Below, piece after piece: positions 55,603-64,000 of a DNA stretch of 64,000 nt. The position numbers were made by a program, and so were the translations under genes. Below the pieces are notes generated by a model. That model did no database searches. It was given only the letters and a program-made list of their open reading frames with translations, and was not told the origin of the DNA. Position 1 is the first letter of the stretch. Every line of letters begins with the position of its first letter. The DNA is from JADGRB01 sp963835825 (GTDB lineage: Bacteria > Myxococcota_A > Polyangia > Fen-1088), in NCBI GenBank assembly GCA_963835825.1, contig CAWIGZ010000001.1:2269011-2333010 (forward strand). The letters are read 5' to 3'.

Positions 55603-56300
55603 TCGATGAACTCGGTGACCCGATCGATCGACTTGCGTCCGGGAGAGGCCAGGACCGGCGTGGCGGGATCGGGGTGACCGAGGGCGATTGCGCCCAGCAT
55701 ACGCCACGGCGGGACGATTCCGCACAGCCGTCCGATCTCCTCGCGGGCGATCATGGGACCTGCCATCCAGCACCCGCCGAGTCCCTCTGCGTGGGCCGCG
55801 ATCAAGAGCAGCATGACGGCGCCCGATGTCGACGCCAGTTCGGCCTGCATGGCCGCGCTGGTCGTGTATTGGCTCGGGTCGCCTCCACCCGAAGCGATGA
55901 AGGATGCAATCAGATCGTCGTGCTCGCGATACTGCGGGATGATGATGGCGGCAGCGCCCTCGAGCGGCTCGTGAAAGAAGTCGGAGTAGTTGCCGAAGTC
56001 GGCGGCGTGGTGGCCACGGGCCACGATCGCCTTCATCTCGTCGGCGCGGGCGCGTACCGCGGCGGCGACCTGGCGCCGGCGCACGGGCTCCGTCACCACC
56101 GTGAAGCGCCAGGGCTGGCGGTTCGTGCTCGAGGGGGCGGTGACGGCAGCCGACAGCAGGCGCTCGAGCACGGCGCGCTCGATTGGCGCCGGCGAGAACC
56201 GGCGCAGGCTGCGGCGCGTCCCGAGCAGCGCGTAGAGCGCGGGCGCATCCGCGGCGTGCGCGGACGCTGCCTCGGCTCCCTCTTCGGGCGGCAGGCTCAT
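55599..56300 (-). CDS. Nitroreductase-family flavoprotein
   Basis: 233 aa from ATG 56300. FMN-binding landmarks are TRRSLRRFSPAPIERAVLER, APSSTNRQPWRFTVVTE and AHAEGLGGCWMAGPM, with GAIALGHPD near the end. Nitroreductase-type enzymes can reduce or oxidise conjugated systems with NAD(P)H; in this operon it could be the only redox tailoring enzyme besides the ketoreductase. Both ends overlap neighbours by four bases. The true reaction is unknown. Confidence 0.88.
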   Translation of the reverse strand: MSLPPEEGAEAASAHAADAPALYALLGTRRSLRRFSPAPIERAVLERLLSAAVTAPSSTNRQPWRFTVVTEPVRRRQVAAAVRARADEMKAIVARGHHAADFGNYSDFFHEPLEGAAAIIIPQYREHDDLIASFIASGGGDPSQYTTSAAMQAELASTSGAVMLLLIAAHAEGLGGCWMAGPMIAREEIGRLCGIVPPWRMLGAIALGHPDPATPVLASPGRKSIDRVTEFIE

Positions 56301-57067
56301 TCCAGCTTGAATCCTCCGTCGACGTTCCAGACCTGCCCCGTGACGTAACTGGCCTCGTCGCTGCAAAGGAACGCCACCACCCGCGCGACCTCCTCGGGGC
56401 GCCCGGGACGGCGGAGCAGGATTCGAGCGGCGACCTCGTCGGGGGCGAGGGCGCGCACCTCGGCGCTCATCGCCGTATCGATCACGCCCGGTGCGACGGC
56501 GTTGACCCGGATACCGCGCGGAGCCAGCTCGACCGCGAGGGCGCGCGTGAATGATTCAACCGCCCCCTTCGAGGCGGCGTAGTTGCTCTGGCCCCGGCCG
56601 GGGCGCTGCGCCGCCACCGATGAGAGGGTGACGATCGCGCCGCGGCGCCGGAGGACCAAGCGCCGCAGCGCCTGACGGCAACAGTCCACGACGCCCGTCA
56701 GGTTGACGCGCAGGACGTCGTCGAAATCGCGCGCCTCGCTCGTTCCGAAGAGGGTGTCGCGGATGACGCCGGCATTGCAGACCAGCGCTTCCAGCACGCC
56801 CCCGGTCGTCTCGAGGTGGCGATCCAGTGTCCGCCACATCGCCTCGACGGCGGCCGGGTCGGCGACGTCGCCCGGGGCCAACAGCGCCTGCCCACCCGCG
56901 GCCTCGATCGCGGCCGCCACCTTCGCCGCGGCGGCGGCATCGCGGCGGAAGTTGAGGGCGACGGCAAACCCTCGCGCCGCCAACTCGCTCGCGATCGCCG
57001 CGCCGATGCCGCGCGATCCGCCTGTGACCAGCGCCCAGCGGGTTCCGGTGGCGGCCCCCCCGCTCAC
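56297..57067 (-). CDS. FabG-like 3-ketoacyl-ACP reductase (SDR)
   Basis: 256 aa. NAD(P) loop TGGSRGIG, NAG motif in LVCNAGVIRD, catalytic Ser in TLSSVAAQ and YAASK, and the C-terminal GQVWNVDGGF typical of FabG. It should reduce 3-keto groups made by the ketosynthases of the same operon. ATG 57067 overlaps the upstream stop by four bases. Confidence 0.93.
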   Translation of the reverse strand: MSGGAATGTRWALVTGGSRGIGAAIASELAARGFAVALNFRRDAAAAAKVAAAIEAAGGQALLAPGDVADPAAVEAMWRTLDRHLETTGGVLEALVCNAGVIRDTLFGTSEARDFDDVLRVNLTGVVDCCRQALRRLVLRRRGAIVTLSSVAAQRPGRGQSNYAASKGAVESFTRALAVELAPRGIRVNAVAPGVIDTAMSAEVRALAPDEVAARILLRRPGRPEEVARVVAFLCSDEASYVTGQVWNVDGGFKLE

Positions 57068-58266
57068 GGCACCGCCACCCGGACGGCGCCGGCGAGACCG
57101 GGAGCGCCGACCGAAAGCGCCAGACCCACCCGGGCGCTGGTCGGCTCCGCCGTTGCCAGCGGCCGGAGCGGCCCTGCCGCGCCGCGATCGAGCGCTGCCA
57201 CCGGCGGCAGGCGGCGGGCTCGCAGCGCCGCGCCGAGCGCGATCGTCTGCACGACGGCGGCCGCCGCCCCGAGCTGTCCCATGCCCCCGAGCGTCGCACA
57301 GATCGGGGTCGATGCCGAGACGAGGTCTGGGCGCGCCGCCAGCAGACGACGCTCCTCTCCGTCGGTCGCGGGATCGCCGATCGCCGCGCCATCGACGACG
57401 CCGATTGCGGCGTGCGCGCCATCCTCGGCCGCCAGCGAGGCGAGCAGGTTGGCGATGGCGGCCAGGTTGCTTGGACCGACCTGTCCTCCATCAGCCGCAT
57501 CCCAGGCTTCGACGAGAGCAAGGGCGCGTTCGCCTGCGTCGTCCAGGCGCTCGAGCACGACGGCCGCCGCCGCCTCGCCGGGAACGAAGCCGGCCGACCG
57601 TTCGCCGTAGGGTGCGGCGGGTGGCCTGCCGACCGGGTTCACACAGGCGCCTCGCGTGGCGAGCTCGACGAGCGTTTCCGGCTCGAGGAGCGTGTCGTAG
57701 GCCACGACAATCGCGGCGTCCAGCGCGTGGCAGGCGAGGGCCCGTGCCGCGGCGCCGAGCGCCTGTGCGCCCGCGTTCGCGCCGGCGAGCAAGAGGCCAT
57801 CGCCGCTCGCGCCCAGCTCCACGGCCGCCAGCGCGTGGGCGTTGTTCGACAGATGCTGCAACATCCAGAACGGATGCAGCAGATGCAGGCCGCGCTCCCA
57901 GGCCCCCGCGCCGTCCGGCTCCTGACCGGCGAGCGCCGGCATCATGTCGTTCCAGTGCGCGCGCAGGCCCCCGTACCCGAAGAAGAGACCGACGCGCGCG
58001 CCGCGGGAAGCGGGCAACGCTCGGTGTGCCACCTCGCAGGCGACGTCGAGCGCGAAGCCGCCCATGCGCCGGAGAAATCGTTGATGGCGAGAAGGGACAG
58101 GATCGCCGGCAATCGCGGCCGCCCAGAGGCAGGCGTAACTGTCGATCGGGAAGCGCGCGAGCGGCGCGGCGGCCCGCTCCCCCGCCGCCAAACGGCGTAC
58201 CACTTCGTCGACATCGTCACCGAGCGGCGTACGCCAGGCCCAGCCGGTGACGGCGACCGGTATCAT
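57064..58266 (-). CDS. Ketosynthase-fold protein lacking the catalytic residues (CLF-like), KS1
   Basis: 400 aa. The thiolase fold is clear (VAVTGWAWRTPLGDDVDEVV; PGEAAAAVVLERLDDAG) but the nucleophile loop is LLLAGANAGAQALGAA with no Cys, and the place of the late Lys-His motif reads TLGGMGQLGAAAA with no His. This is the pattern of a chain-length factor or other inactive KS partner. It is next to the active KS2 with a four-base overlap, so a KS2-KS1 heterodimer is likely. Confidence 0.85.
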   Translation of the reverse strand: MIPVAVTGWAWRTPLGDDVDEVVRRLAAGERAAAPLARFPIDSYACLWAAAIAGDPVPSRHQRFLRRMGGFALDVACEVAHRALPASRGARVGLFFGYGGLRAHWNDMMPALAGQEPDGAGAWERGLHLLHPFWMLQHLSNNAHALAAVELGASGDGLLLAGANAGAQALGAAARALACHALDAAIVVAYDTLLEPETLVELATRGACVNPVGRPPAAPYGERSAGFVPGEAAAAVVLERLDDAGERALALVEAWDAADGGQVGPSNLAAIANLLASLAAEDGAHAAIGVVDGAAIGDPATDGEERRLLAARPDLVSASTPICATLGGMGQLGAAAAVVQTIALGAALRARRLPPVAALDRGAAGPLRPLATAEPTSARVGLALSVGAPGLAGAVRVAVP

Positions 58267-59481
58267 GGCTCGCCCCGCCCGAGCAGGACCGAGGCGTTCT
58301 GCCCACCGAAACCGAACGAGTTGGAGAGCGCGAACTCGACGGCGCCGGCACGCGGCGCTTCACCGATCACGTCGACGTCGCACTCCGGGTCGGGCTCTTG
58401 GTGGTGCGCCGTCCCCGGGAGTGGCCCGCGAGCGAGCGGCAGCAGGCAGGCGGCGAGCTCGATCGCGCCCGAGGCCGCCATCAGGTGTCCGATCGCGCCC
58501 TTGATGGACGAGACGGGAACGTGGTCGGCGTGGACGCCGAGGGCGAGCCGCAGCGCGCGTACCTCCGCCGGATCGTTGAGCGGCGTTCCAGTGCCGTGCG
58601 CGTTGACGTAACCGACTGCCTGGGGGTCGAGGCCCGCACGCGCCAGCGCCTTCGAGAATCGCGCGCGCGGCTGAACGGCCATCGGGGCGCGGCGCGGTCA
58701 CCCGGTAGCCGTCCTGCGTGCTGCCCCATCCGAGGATGCGTGCGTGCACCCGCGCGCCGCGGGCCCGGGCGCGCGCTTCGTTCTCGACGACGAAAAAGGC
58801 GGCGCCTTCGCCCATCGCCAGGCCATCGCGCCGGCGATCGAAAGGCCGGCAGGCGTCCGCCGCGTGGCGCGGCGACGGGGCGCCCAGGCGGGCCATGCCG
58901 CCCAGGCCGAGCGGGTTCAGCATCGAATCCGTGGCGCCCGCGATGACGACGTCGTGCTCGCCGCGCTCGACCAGGGCGGCGGCGTGCGCGACGGCGAGCG
59001 CGCCGGCGGCGCAGGCGGAGACGTGCCCGATGCGCGGACCGGTGAGCGCGAGCCCATCGGCGATGGCGGCCAGGGTGCCATCGATCGGCGCGCGGAACGC
59101 CACCCGCGGGAGGCCCGCGTCGGCGCCCCGCGACCAGTCGATGCGGCCGCGGTCGAGCAGCGGAATGAAGTCCTGGAGAAACGCTTGCTCCAGGCCCACG
59201 GCGGCAACGAGCGCGGCGCCGCGATCGATCGCCGTGCAGCCGGCGTCGCGCCAGGCCTCCCGCGCTGCCGCCGTGCCTAGCGTGATCTTGCGATCGCGAG
59301 CGCCATCGGTCGCCGGGAGATCGGGAACCTCGCCGGCGACGCGCACCGGGAACGTCGAAACGTCGAACGCGCGGATCGGCCCCACCGCCGCCCGCCCCCG
59401 GGCGAGGCCGTCGAAGAACGCGGGGGCCCCGACACCGAACGCCGAAACGACGCCGACGCCGGAGATCGCGGCGCGGCTCAC
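58263..59481 (-). CDS. Active beta-ketoacyl-ACP synthase (FabF-like), KS2; frameshift
   Basis: 406 aa after correction. From GTG 59481: AISGVGVVSAFGVGAPAFFD, nucleophile loop GHVSACAAGALAVA (Cys), then the first frame ends near TAPRPDGRSAARA. Inserting one lost CG unit in the CG-repeat at 58661-58669 leads to RFSKALARAGLDPQAVGYV, NAHGTGTPLND (first His) and SSIKGAIGHLMAASGA (second His). All three catalytic residues are present. It should condense extender units on the ACP. Confidence 0.87.
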
Positions 59482-60502
59482 GCGGGCCCCCTCTCCAGCT
59501 CGACGACCCCGAGCTCGCCGTCGAGGCCACGGCTGAGGGCGCACACGCGTCCCTGGGGGCGGGCTGCCAGCCAGTCGAACGCGACGGCCCAGGCGAGCGC
59601 CGGCGCCGCCGCCAACGTTTCACCCAGCACACCGTCCAACACGACAATCTCCGCTTCCTGGGACCGCGCGTCGGCGGTGATGACGGAGCGCGCCGCGGGA
59701 TCGGAGGCGGTGACCACCACCAGCGACGGACCCCGCCCGCCCTTTCGCTCCCCGCGCCACGTTTCGAAGGAGAAGGAAGGAGCGACCTCTGCCCGCACCA
59801 GGCGGACGCTCGTCGCTTCGACCGCCCGGGGGCGAGCGCCAGGACTGCCGCGCCTTCCGACGGACGCACCGTCGGAACGCTTCGCCCGAGTTCGAAAGCG
59901 GTCACCGGATAGAGAGCCGAGTCGGCACCGCCGGCGAGCGCCACGGGCGCCTCGCCTTCCGCGACAGCGAAGGCGGCCTCGCGCAGCGCCCGAACGGTGC
60001 CCGCGCCGCGCGAAAAGAACGCCGCGTTGGCCCCTTCGAGCCCTGCCAGGATGGCGCCGTGGCAGAGCGTGAAGTTGTTCATCAGCTGGAACGCGAACAG
60101 GGGATTCGCGGCGCGCAGGCCCGCGTCGCCGAATCGGTCGAGCTGGAACGCGTCGCCCGCGACGCTCTCGCGCAGCATCGCCTCGAGCTCCGGGATGTCG
60201 CCGCCCGAGGCGCCGACGCCGAGAAAGAGGCCAGTGTCGGCGGGCGGCACATCCAGTGCCGCGACGGCGGGCTCGCGCAACGCCGCATGCACGGCCGCCG
60301 CCGCCAGATAGGCGGCGCGCGACATCATCTTGCGGTGCCGCGGTTCGCAGGGGTCGTCGTCGGGCGCGAGGGCGGGCACCTCGGTCCGTGCCGCCGGCTC
60401 ATTTGCGGCCGCTCGCGCGGCGAGGCCGCGCCACCCCAGTCCGAACGGCGTCAGCGCCGCTGCGCCCACCACATAAACCGCCCGCGGGAAGGGGACGCTC
60501 AC
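59478..60502 (-). CDS. Ketosynthase-fold protein lacking the catalytic residues (CLF-like), KS3; frameshift
   Basis: About 341 aa after correction, short for the family. From GTG 60502: YVVGAAALTPFGLGWRGLAA; the nucleophile region reads EGANAAFFSRGAGTVRA with no Cys. The first frame ends near AAVLALAP; adding one base in the C/G run at 59825-59832 gives GAVEATSVRLVRAEVAPSF. Neither catalytic His motif is present in the remaining part. It overlaps KS4 and KS2 by four bases each, so pairing with KS4 as a CLF is plausible. Confidence 0.78.
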
Positions 60503-61741
60503 GCGACGCCCCGCAAAACGAGGCTGGTGTTGGCGCCGCCGAAGGCAAACGCGTTGACCAGGGCGGTGCGGACCGGGCGGGCCAGCGCGCGCCCGCGGAC
60601 GTGGGGCAATGCGCAGGCGGCGTCCGGCTCGCGCAGACCCGCCGTCGGCAGCACGCACCCGTCGAGGATGGCCGCGCAGCCGGCCAGAAAGCCGAGCGCA
60701 CCCGCGCCCGCGATCGCGTGGCCGAGCGCCCCCTTGATCGACGATACGTGGGCCGCCTCGAGCGACCGACCGAGGACCCGCCGGAGCGCCGCTGCCTCGA
60801 CCGCGTCGTTGAGCGGCGTCGATGTTCCGTGCGCTTGCACGTAGTCGACCCCTGCCTCACCCGCGTCCGCCAGCGCGCCGCGCATCGCACGTTCGGCGCC
60901 GGCGCCGTCCGGATCGGGCGCCGTCAGGTGATAGGCGTCGAGTGAGCGCGCTTCGCCCGCGAGCTCGAGGCGCGCCGCACCGCGATCCGCCGCCAGCACG
61001 ATCACGGCCGCGCCCTCGCCAACCACGAAGCCGTCCCGGCGCGCGTCGAACGGACAGGAGCATCCGCGCGCGGAGAGTGCGCCCAGCTTGCCGAAGCCGG
61101 CGAGCATGAACGGATCGACGTCGGCGCCCACCCCGCCGCAGATGGCGACGTCGCACTGGCCAGCGCGGATCGACCGCGCCCCTTCGGCTGTGGCGGCGGC
61201 GCTCGACGAGCAGGCGAGCGAGACCGTGACCGCCGGGCCCGCGGCACCGAGCCGCCGCGCCAGCGCCGAGGTGACCGCCGCCGGCGACACGACGTGAGGA
61301 TTCGAGCTTTGGCGCCAGCGCCGCGGCGCCGGCGCCGAACGCGCGCGCGTCGAAGGTGACGCCGCCGCCGGCCGCCCGCGCGAGCGCGACCACCGTCGAA
61401 AACGATGACCGGCCCGATTCCGCGCCCAGAAACACGCCGATGCGCGCGGCCGGCGCGTCGATGCGGGCCTGCCTCCAGGCCTCGTCGGCGGCGGGGGCGA
61501 GCAGCGTCCAGCGTCGGTCGAGGTGGGCAGCGGCCGCGCAGAGGCGCTCGGGGACCGCCGCGGCGACCGTCGAGGGGAAGCCCGTCACGTCGAAGCTCGT
61601 CACCGGCCCAATCGCGCTCGCGCCGGCCGCCAGCGCGGCGAGCGACGACGGCCAGTCGGCTCCCAGAGGCGTCACCGCGCCGACCCCGCGCACGAACACC
61701 GGCCGCCGTGCTCGTGTCGCCCCCCCTACCCGCACCTTCAC
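60499..61741 (-). CDS. Active beta-ketoacyl-ACP synthase, KS4; frameshift
   Basis: 413 aa after correction. Start GTG 61741 (or GTG 61735, better spaced from AGGGGA). FVRGVGAVTPLGADWPSSLA opens the fold. The first frame ends near LAPKLES; removing one base from the T3 run at 61308-61310 gives SSNPHVVSPAAVTSALARRL. Then VSLACSSSAAATAEGA (Cys), VQAHGTSTPLND (His) and SSIKGALGHAIAGAGA (His). It is a complete KS and is followed by the inactive KS3. Confidence 0.87.
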
Positions 61742-61751
61742 TCCCCTGCCG

Positions 61752-62219
61752 TCATGGCTCTTCCGTCGAGCCGTACAGCCAGACGTTGAGCACCTCGCGG
61801 CGGCGCTCGATGAGCTTGGGGTGCTTGACTTCGGCGAACGCGAACGTCAGCTCCGCCTCGGCGGCCAGCTGCCCCTCGACGTGCGCCGTCCCCTTCACCT
61901 GCCCGCCGTCCTCGCTCACGCGGAGGGCGGCCACCTCGAGCTCGATCTTGTCGCCGGGCCTGACCAGGCGGCGAAACTTCGCGCGCTCGACGGCGACCAG
62001 GAGCGCGTGCAGATCGTGGCGTCCGCCCAGGCGCATCGTCGCCTCGCACAGGACGCCACCGAGCTGCGCCAGCGATTCGAGCGTCAACGCGCCCGGCATC
62101 ACCGGGTGGCCGGGAAAATGGTCGGCGAAGATGTCGTCGGCCAGCGTGACGCACTTGACGCCGTGGGCGCGCGCGGGCGGCTCCAGCGCCGTGATGCGGT
62201 CGAGGAGGACGTAGCGCAT
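61752..62219 (-). CDS. FabZ-like 3-hydroxyacyl-ACP dehydratase
   Basis: 155 aa. The hotdog-fold signature is DHFPGHPVMPGALTLESLAQ, with the catalytic His in FPGHP and Glu in LTLES. FRRLVRPGDKIELEVAALRV is the conserved second half. It should form the double bonds from 3-hydroxyacyl intermediates. It is the first gene of the operon. No enoyl reductase is present in the window, so unsaturation would be kept. Confidence 0.92.
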   Translation of the reverse strand: MRYVLLDRITALEPPARAHGVKCVTLADDIFADHFPGHPVMPGALTLESLAQLGGVLCEATMRLGGRHDLHALLVAVERAKFRRLVRPGDKIELEVAALRVSEDGGQVKGTAHVEGQLAAEAELTFAFAEVKHPKLIERRREVLNVWLYGSTEEP

Positions 62220-62295
62220 GCGGCAGGTACGCTATCACCGTGTTCATGGTATGTGTCGACGGTCGTCAACGTCGTCGTCGTTGGGAGGAGCCGCA
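62220..62295. promoter_or_regulatory. Divergent promoter between dehydratase operon and radical SAM gene
   Basis: Only 76 bases separate the start at 62219 (minus) and ATG 62296 (plus). The plus side has GGGAGGAG five bases before the ATG. The two transcripts must share this region and are probably co-controlled. No clear operator dyad was found. Confidence 0.5.
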
Positions 62296-64000
62296 ATGGA
62301 GTGTACGACCTGCGTCCAGCCGTCCGGCCGTCGTGACAAGCCCCACACGTTCTTCGCCCACGAGTTCACGACATGCGGCAGTTGCGGCGCGGCACTCGAG
62401 GGGCGCGTCGTCCTGCGCGACGGCGCCGTCGTCATGCTCAAACATTGCACGGGCTGCGGGCCAACCGAAGATCTGGTCGCGGCCGACGGCCCCGCCTGGG
62501 TGGCCGCGTTCCTCGCCCGCGGCGACGTCCCGGCGGATTCGCCGGGCGACCATCTGTTCAAGCAAACGACGTCGACCTGTCCGACCTGTCTCACGTTACT
62601 CCCGGCCGACGTCGTGATCCGCGCGGGTCGCGTCTACTTCAAGAAGACCTGCCCGACCTGCGGACCGTCGGAGGCGCTGGTGTCCGAGGATGCGGGCTAC
62701 TACGTCCGGGCCTACGGCTTCGCGCGCGCCGGCACCGAGCCGCTGAAGTTCGCCGGCCACGTCGAGCACGGCTGCCCGACCGACTGCGGCACCTGCGACG
62801 ACCATGAGCAGCACACCTGCCTCCCCATCGTGGAGATCACCGATCACTGCAACCTCGAATGTCCCATCTGCATCGTCGACAACCAGTACGCGCACCACAT
62901 GGAGCCCGAGACGTTCGCGCGCATCGTCGACGGCCTCATCACCAACGAAGGACAGTGCGAATCGATCGCGCTGTCGGGGGGCGAGCCGACCAGCCACCCG
63001 CGGCTCCTGGAGCTGATCGACATCGCGACGCGCGACGAGATCGGGCGGATCGTCATCATCACCAACGGGCTGCGGCTGGGGCGCGATCGGGCGTTCGCCG
63101 AGGCGCTGAAGGCGAAGGGGGCCTACGTCGCGCTGCAGCTCGACGGCTTCAACGCCGAGACCCACGAGAAGATTCGTGGGCGGGACCTGACCGCCGAGAA
63201 AGAGGCCGCGCTGGCGATGCTCAAGGAGCTGGCCATCCCGACGCAGCTGATCTTCGTCGCCACCCGCGGCGTCAACGAAGACCAGATCGGCCGCGCGGTC
63301 GACCTCCTGGAGTCGGAAGACCACATCCTGTCGCTCAGCTTCCAGCCCGCCGCGTTCACCGGGCAGGGGGGCGGCCGGTTTCCGCACGATCCAATGGACC
63401 GCCTGACCATCCCGGGCGTGATCCACGCGATCGAGGCGCAGACGGCCGGGCGTTTGCGGGTCTCCGATTTCTCGCCGTTGCCCTGCTCGCACCCACAGTG
63501 CGTGTCGCTGACGTACCTCTTGCGCCTGCCCGACGGCAGCCACCTGCCGTTCGCGCGCTTCGTCGATTTCAAGCGCCATGGATCGCTGCTGCGGTCGTCG
63601 GCGACGCTCGGCGCCTCCCCGGAGATCCACGACACCCTGCACGAGGTGATCCACGACGTGTTCGCGCGCCAGGACGAGATCGAGCATGGCCCCGCGATCC
63701 TGAAGTCGCTGCGCCGCTCGCTGGACGCCATGTTTCCGGACCGCGCGCTCAGCAACAGGGAGGCGGTGCGGATCGGCGAGGGGCAGGCGAAGTCGATCTT
63801 CCTGCATCACTACATGGACCGCCACGACTTCGATCTCGAGCGGTTGCGCAAGTGCTGCCACCACTACCCGCAGGTCGACGGGCGCGTGATGCCGGCTTGC
63901 GGCTTCAACATGTTTCACCGCGGCGCCGCCAAGGGTCCGGACACACCAGTCGCCTCCTGGGGCGCCAAGCCCTGGACGAAGGCGGCTGAGGGCGGTGTGC
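62296..64000 (+). CDS. Radical SAM protein, Tes/MJ0619-like, with duplicated zinc-ribbon N terminus (runs off the window)
   Basis: At least 568 codons, open to the window end. Strong ribosome site. Two zinc-ribbon-like units, FTTCGSCGAALEGR with LKHCTGCGPTEDL and TSTCPTCLTLLPAD with FKKTCPTCGPSEAL, precede GCPTDCGTCDDHEQH. The radical SAM cluster is ITDHCNLECPIC (Cys185, 189, 192), then SGGEPTSHPRLLELID and VIITNGLRLGR, and AYVALQLDGFNAETHE. The order of these motifs matches the MJ0619/Tes archaeal tetraether lipid synthase family, as I recall it. It probably acts on the chain made by the divergent operon. Confidence 0.85.
   Translation, partial: MECTTCVQPSGRRDKPHTFFAHEFTTCGSCGAALEGRVVLRDGAVVMLKHCTGCGPTEDLVAADGPAWVAAFLARGDVPADSPGDHLFKQTTSTCPTCLTLLPADVVIRAGRVYFKKTCPTCGPSEALVSEDAGYYVRAYGFARAGTEPLKFAGHVEHGCPTDCGTCDDHEQHTCLPIVEITDHCNLECPICIVDNQYAHHMEPETFARIVDGLITNEGQCESIALSGGEPTSHPRLLELIDIATRDEIGRIVIITNGLRLGRDRAFAEALKAKGAYVALQLDGFNAETHEKIRGRDLTAEKEAALAMLKELAIPTQLIFVATRGVNEDQIGRAVDLLESEDHILSLSFQPAAFTGQGGGRFPHDPMDRLTIPGVIHAIEAQTAGRLRVSDFSPLPCSHPQCVSLTYLLRLPDGSHLPFARFVDFKRHGSLLRSSATLGASPEIHDTLHEVIHDVFARQDEIEHGPAILKSLRRSLDAMFPDRALSNREAVRIGEGQAKSIFLHHYMDRHDFDLERLRKCCHHYPQVDGRVMPACGFNMFHRGAAKGPDTPVASWGAKPWTKAAEGGV

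Noticed and set aside
132..61741. Many long ORFs antisense to the genes listed
   Set aside because: High G+C leaves frames open opposite real genes; these are Arg/Pro/Ala-rich, lack domains and lack ribosome sites.
55168..62219. Calling the operon an aryl polyene cluster
   Set aside because: No ammonia lyase, AMP ligase, acyl/glycosyltransferase or lipoprotein carrier genes are visible; only the KS/KR/DH/ACP core is shared.
55168..64000. Calling the locus a ladderane pathway
   Set aside because: The resemblance is by gene types only and from memory; phytoene-desaturase-like genes of those sets are absent here.

Overview
The window is high-GC DNA (roughly two thirds G+C) that reads like a myxobacterial-type (Myxococcota, Polyangia-like) chromosome or metagenome-assembled contig. 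The grounds are many lipoproteins with long Gly/Ser/Thr-rich linkers behind the lipobox, a bactofilin module, many secreted proteins of unknown function, and a secreted set of carbohydrate-active enzymes. The taxon is inferred from style; there is no rRNA or marker gene here.

Layout. 0-13 kb: Gly-rich lipoproteins (one with a LamG domain), a ROK regulator, a secreted phosphoesterase, a Tat-exported aldo/keto reductase, an ice-binding-like lipoprotein, a PAPS sulfotransferase, a tandem alpha/beta-barrel protein divergent from a LysR regulator, and a conserved alpha/alpha-toroid-like protein. 13-21.7 kb: small lipoproteins, a polytopic membrane protein, a lipoprotein with an HEXXH site, a feruloyl-esterase-like hydrolase and a GH11 xylanase. 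21.7-24.7 kb: a three-gene cytoskeletal module (HhH-like protein, pentapeptide-repeat protein, bactofilin). 25-28 kb: a GH79-like lipoprotein and a VWA lipoprotein. 30.1-38.3 kb: a long minus-strand operon for TonB-dependent uptake (small His/Cys protein, receptor, two lipoproteins, ExbB, ExbD, TonB, lipoprotein, His-rich protein), probably for a metal. 39.4-43.5 kb: a CPA antiporter, a paralogous lipoprotein, a MarR regulator and an OmpA-like lipoprotein.

43.7-54.7 kb looks like an accessory, degraded region. It has an AbiE toxin-antitoxin pair in reversed order behind a striking operator, an IS66 remnant that cuts genes on both sides, a dihaem cytochrome c with a Met-rich partner, a second nucleotidyltransferase pair, several gene fragments and a tRNA-like remnant.

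55.2-64 kb is the most interesting part. Eight minus-strand genes (dehydratase, four ketosynthase-fold proteins, ketoreductase, nitroreductase-like flavoprotein, acyl carrier protein) form one operon with four-base overlaps at the last six junctions. Two ketosynthases keep Cys-His-His and two have lost it, which suggests two KS/chain-length-factor-like pairs. No enoyl reductase is present, so a polyene-type chain is predicted. Divergent from the operon, and running off the window, is a radical SAM protein whose motif order resembles the MJ0619/Tes tetraether-lipid synthase family, with a duplicated zinc-ribbon at its N terminus.

A caution on sequence quality: at least eight conserved genes are broken by single-base or dinucleotide indels, many next to short homopolymers or a CG repeat, and each is restored by one small correction. 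This suggests residual long-read assembly error more than mass gene decay, so I annotate these genes across the break.
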